Source: Xanthobacteraceae bacterium (GTDB taxonomy: Bacteria; Pseudomonadota; Alphaproteobacteria; Rhizobiales; Xanthobacteraceae). From it: 60,046 nucleotides of DNA. The DNA is taken from NCBI GenBank assembly GCA_024508855.1, contig JANINJ010000011.1, positions 1 to 60,046 on the forward strand, in the 5' to 3' direction. Made by a program: the position numbers and the translations under genes. The notes under the pieces are model-generated. The model was given only the letters and a program-made list of their open reading frames with translations. It made no database searches and had not been told where the DNA came from. Shown here piece after piece: positions 59,992-60,046 of the stretch. Each line of letters opens with the position of its first letter. Positions within the stretch are counted from its first letter, which is position 1.

Positions 59992-60046
59992 TGGCCTTCC
60001 CCAAATTCCACGGACACATCCGTTAGGCGCATTGTAGATTTTCGAA
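59992..60046 (+). mobile_element. end of an IS (IS3-like), continuing beyond the window
   Basis: The sequence TGGCCTTCCCCAAATTCCAC followed by GGACACATCCGTTAGG resembles IS3-family termini. It marks the point where the resolvase reading frame is disrupted. Confidence 0.5.

Overview
The window comes from a high-GC Gram-negative bacterium. TonB-dependent receptors, Tat- and Sec-exported glycosidases, an EmrAB/outer-membrane-factor pump and a DUF2164 protein suggest a betaproteobacterium, probably an Oxalobacteraceae member such as Massilia or Duganella. That placement is inferred from gene content, not from a marker gene. Almost the whole window looks like accessory DNA, and no rRNA, tRNA or CRISPR was seen.

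Layout. (1) 1-4,351: the end of a Tn7/Tn402-like transposition module (TniB/TnsC-type ATPase cut by the window edge, then TniQ/TnsD). It is followed on the minus strand by a two-gene unit (KfrA-like coiled-coil protein, then tyrosine recombinase) whose upstream DNA holds a 34-bp palindrome built like loxP (13-8-13). (2) Three direct repeats, A (4,824-5,255), B (15,105-15,525) and C (53,544-53,743), share a minus-strand terminator and a 25-bp core (9-bp inverted arms around a 7-bp spacer). A and B match on both sides of the core; C matches only on its left. This is the pattern expected if two cargo modules were accreted in tandem by site-specific recombination. (3) Module 1 (A to B, 10.3 kb) is a self-contained arabinan/galactan cassette: GH43, GH2, a LacI-family regulator, a TonB receptor and a lipoprotein GH43. 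Six LacI-type operators occur in pairs at its three promoter regions. (4) Module 2 (B to C, 38.4 kb) is a larger plant-glycan or plant-glycoside locus: GH106, GH43-CBM32, four GH3, two GH35-type enzymes, a CE2 esterase, a TonB receptor, a sodium/sugar symporter, glucokinase, a sugar isomerase-like protein and a tripartite efflux pump. It also holds a LytS-type kinase, LuxR- and TetR-type regulators, a flavin reductase-MarR fusion and a lone Mrr-like nuclease. Four copies of a palindrome (CGTCCG-AA/TT-CGGACG) mark four of its promoter regions; a second, weaker motif (AAGTATAC...) marks two others. (5) 53,826-60,046: nested mobile DNA. A DEDDh exonuclease gene is cut by an IS5-like element. A Tn3-family transposon begins inside that element's transposase with a 38-bp inverted repeat, and its tnpA is reduced to the 3' end. 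A persulfide/sulfite cassette (TlpA-Lgt-like fusion, Blh, ETHE1-like dioxygenase, BigR, two YeeE proteins, TauE) lies between that stub and tnpR, which is itself cut by another IS.

How the genes work together. Each module has surface uptake (TonB receptor), exported depolymerising enzymes and its own operators. In module 2 the operon symporter-GH3-glucokinase-EmrA-EmrB-OMF couples import, deglycosylation, sugar phosphorylation and export, which would suit plant glycosides with toxic aglycones. Remnants of an acyltransferase, a GPH-like transporter and a DUF1593-type protein show that the module is eroding.
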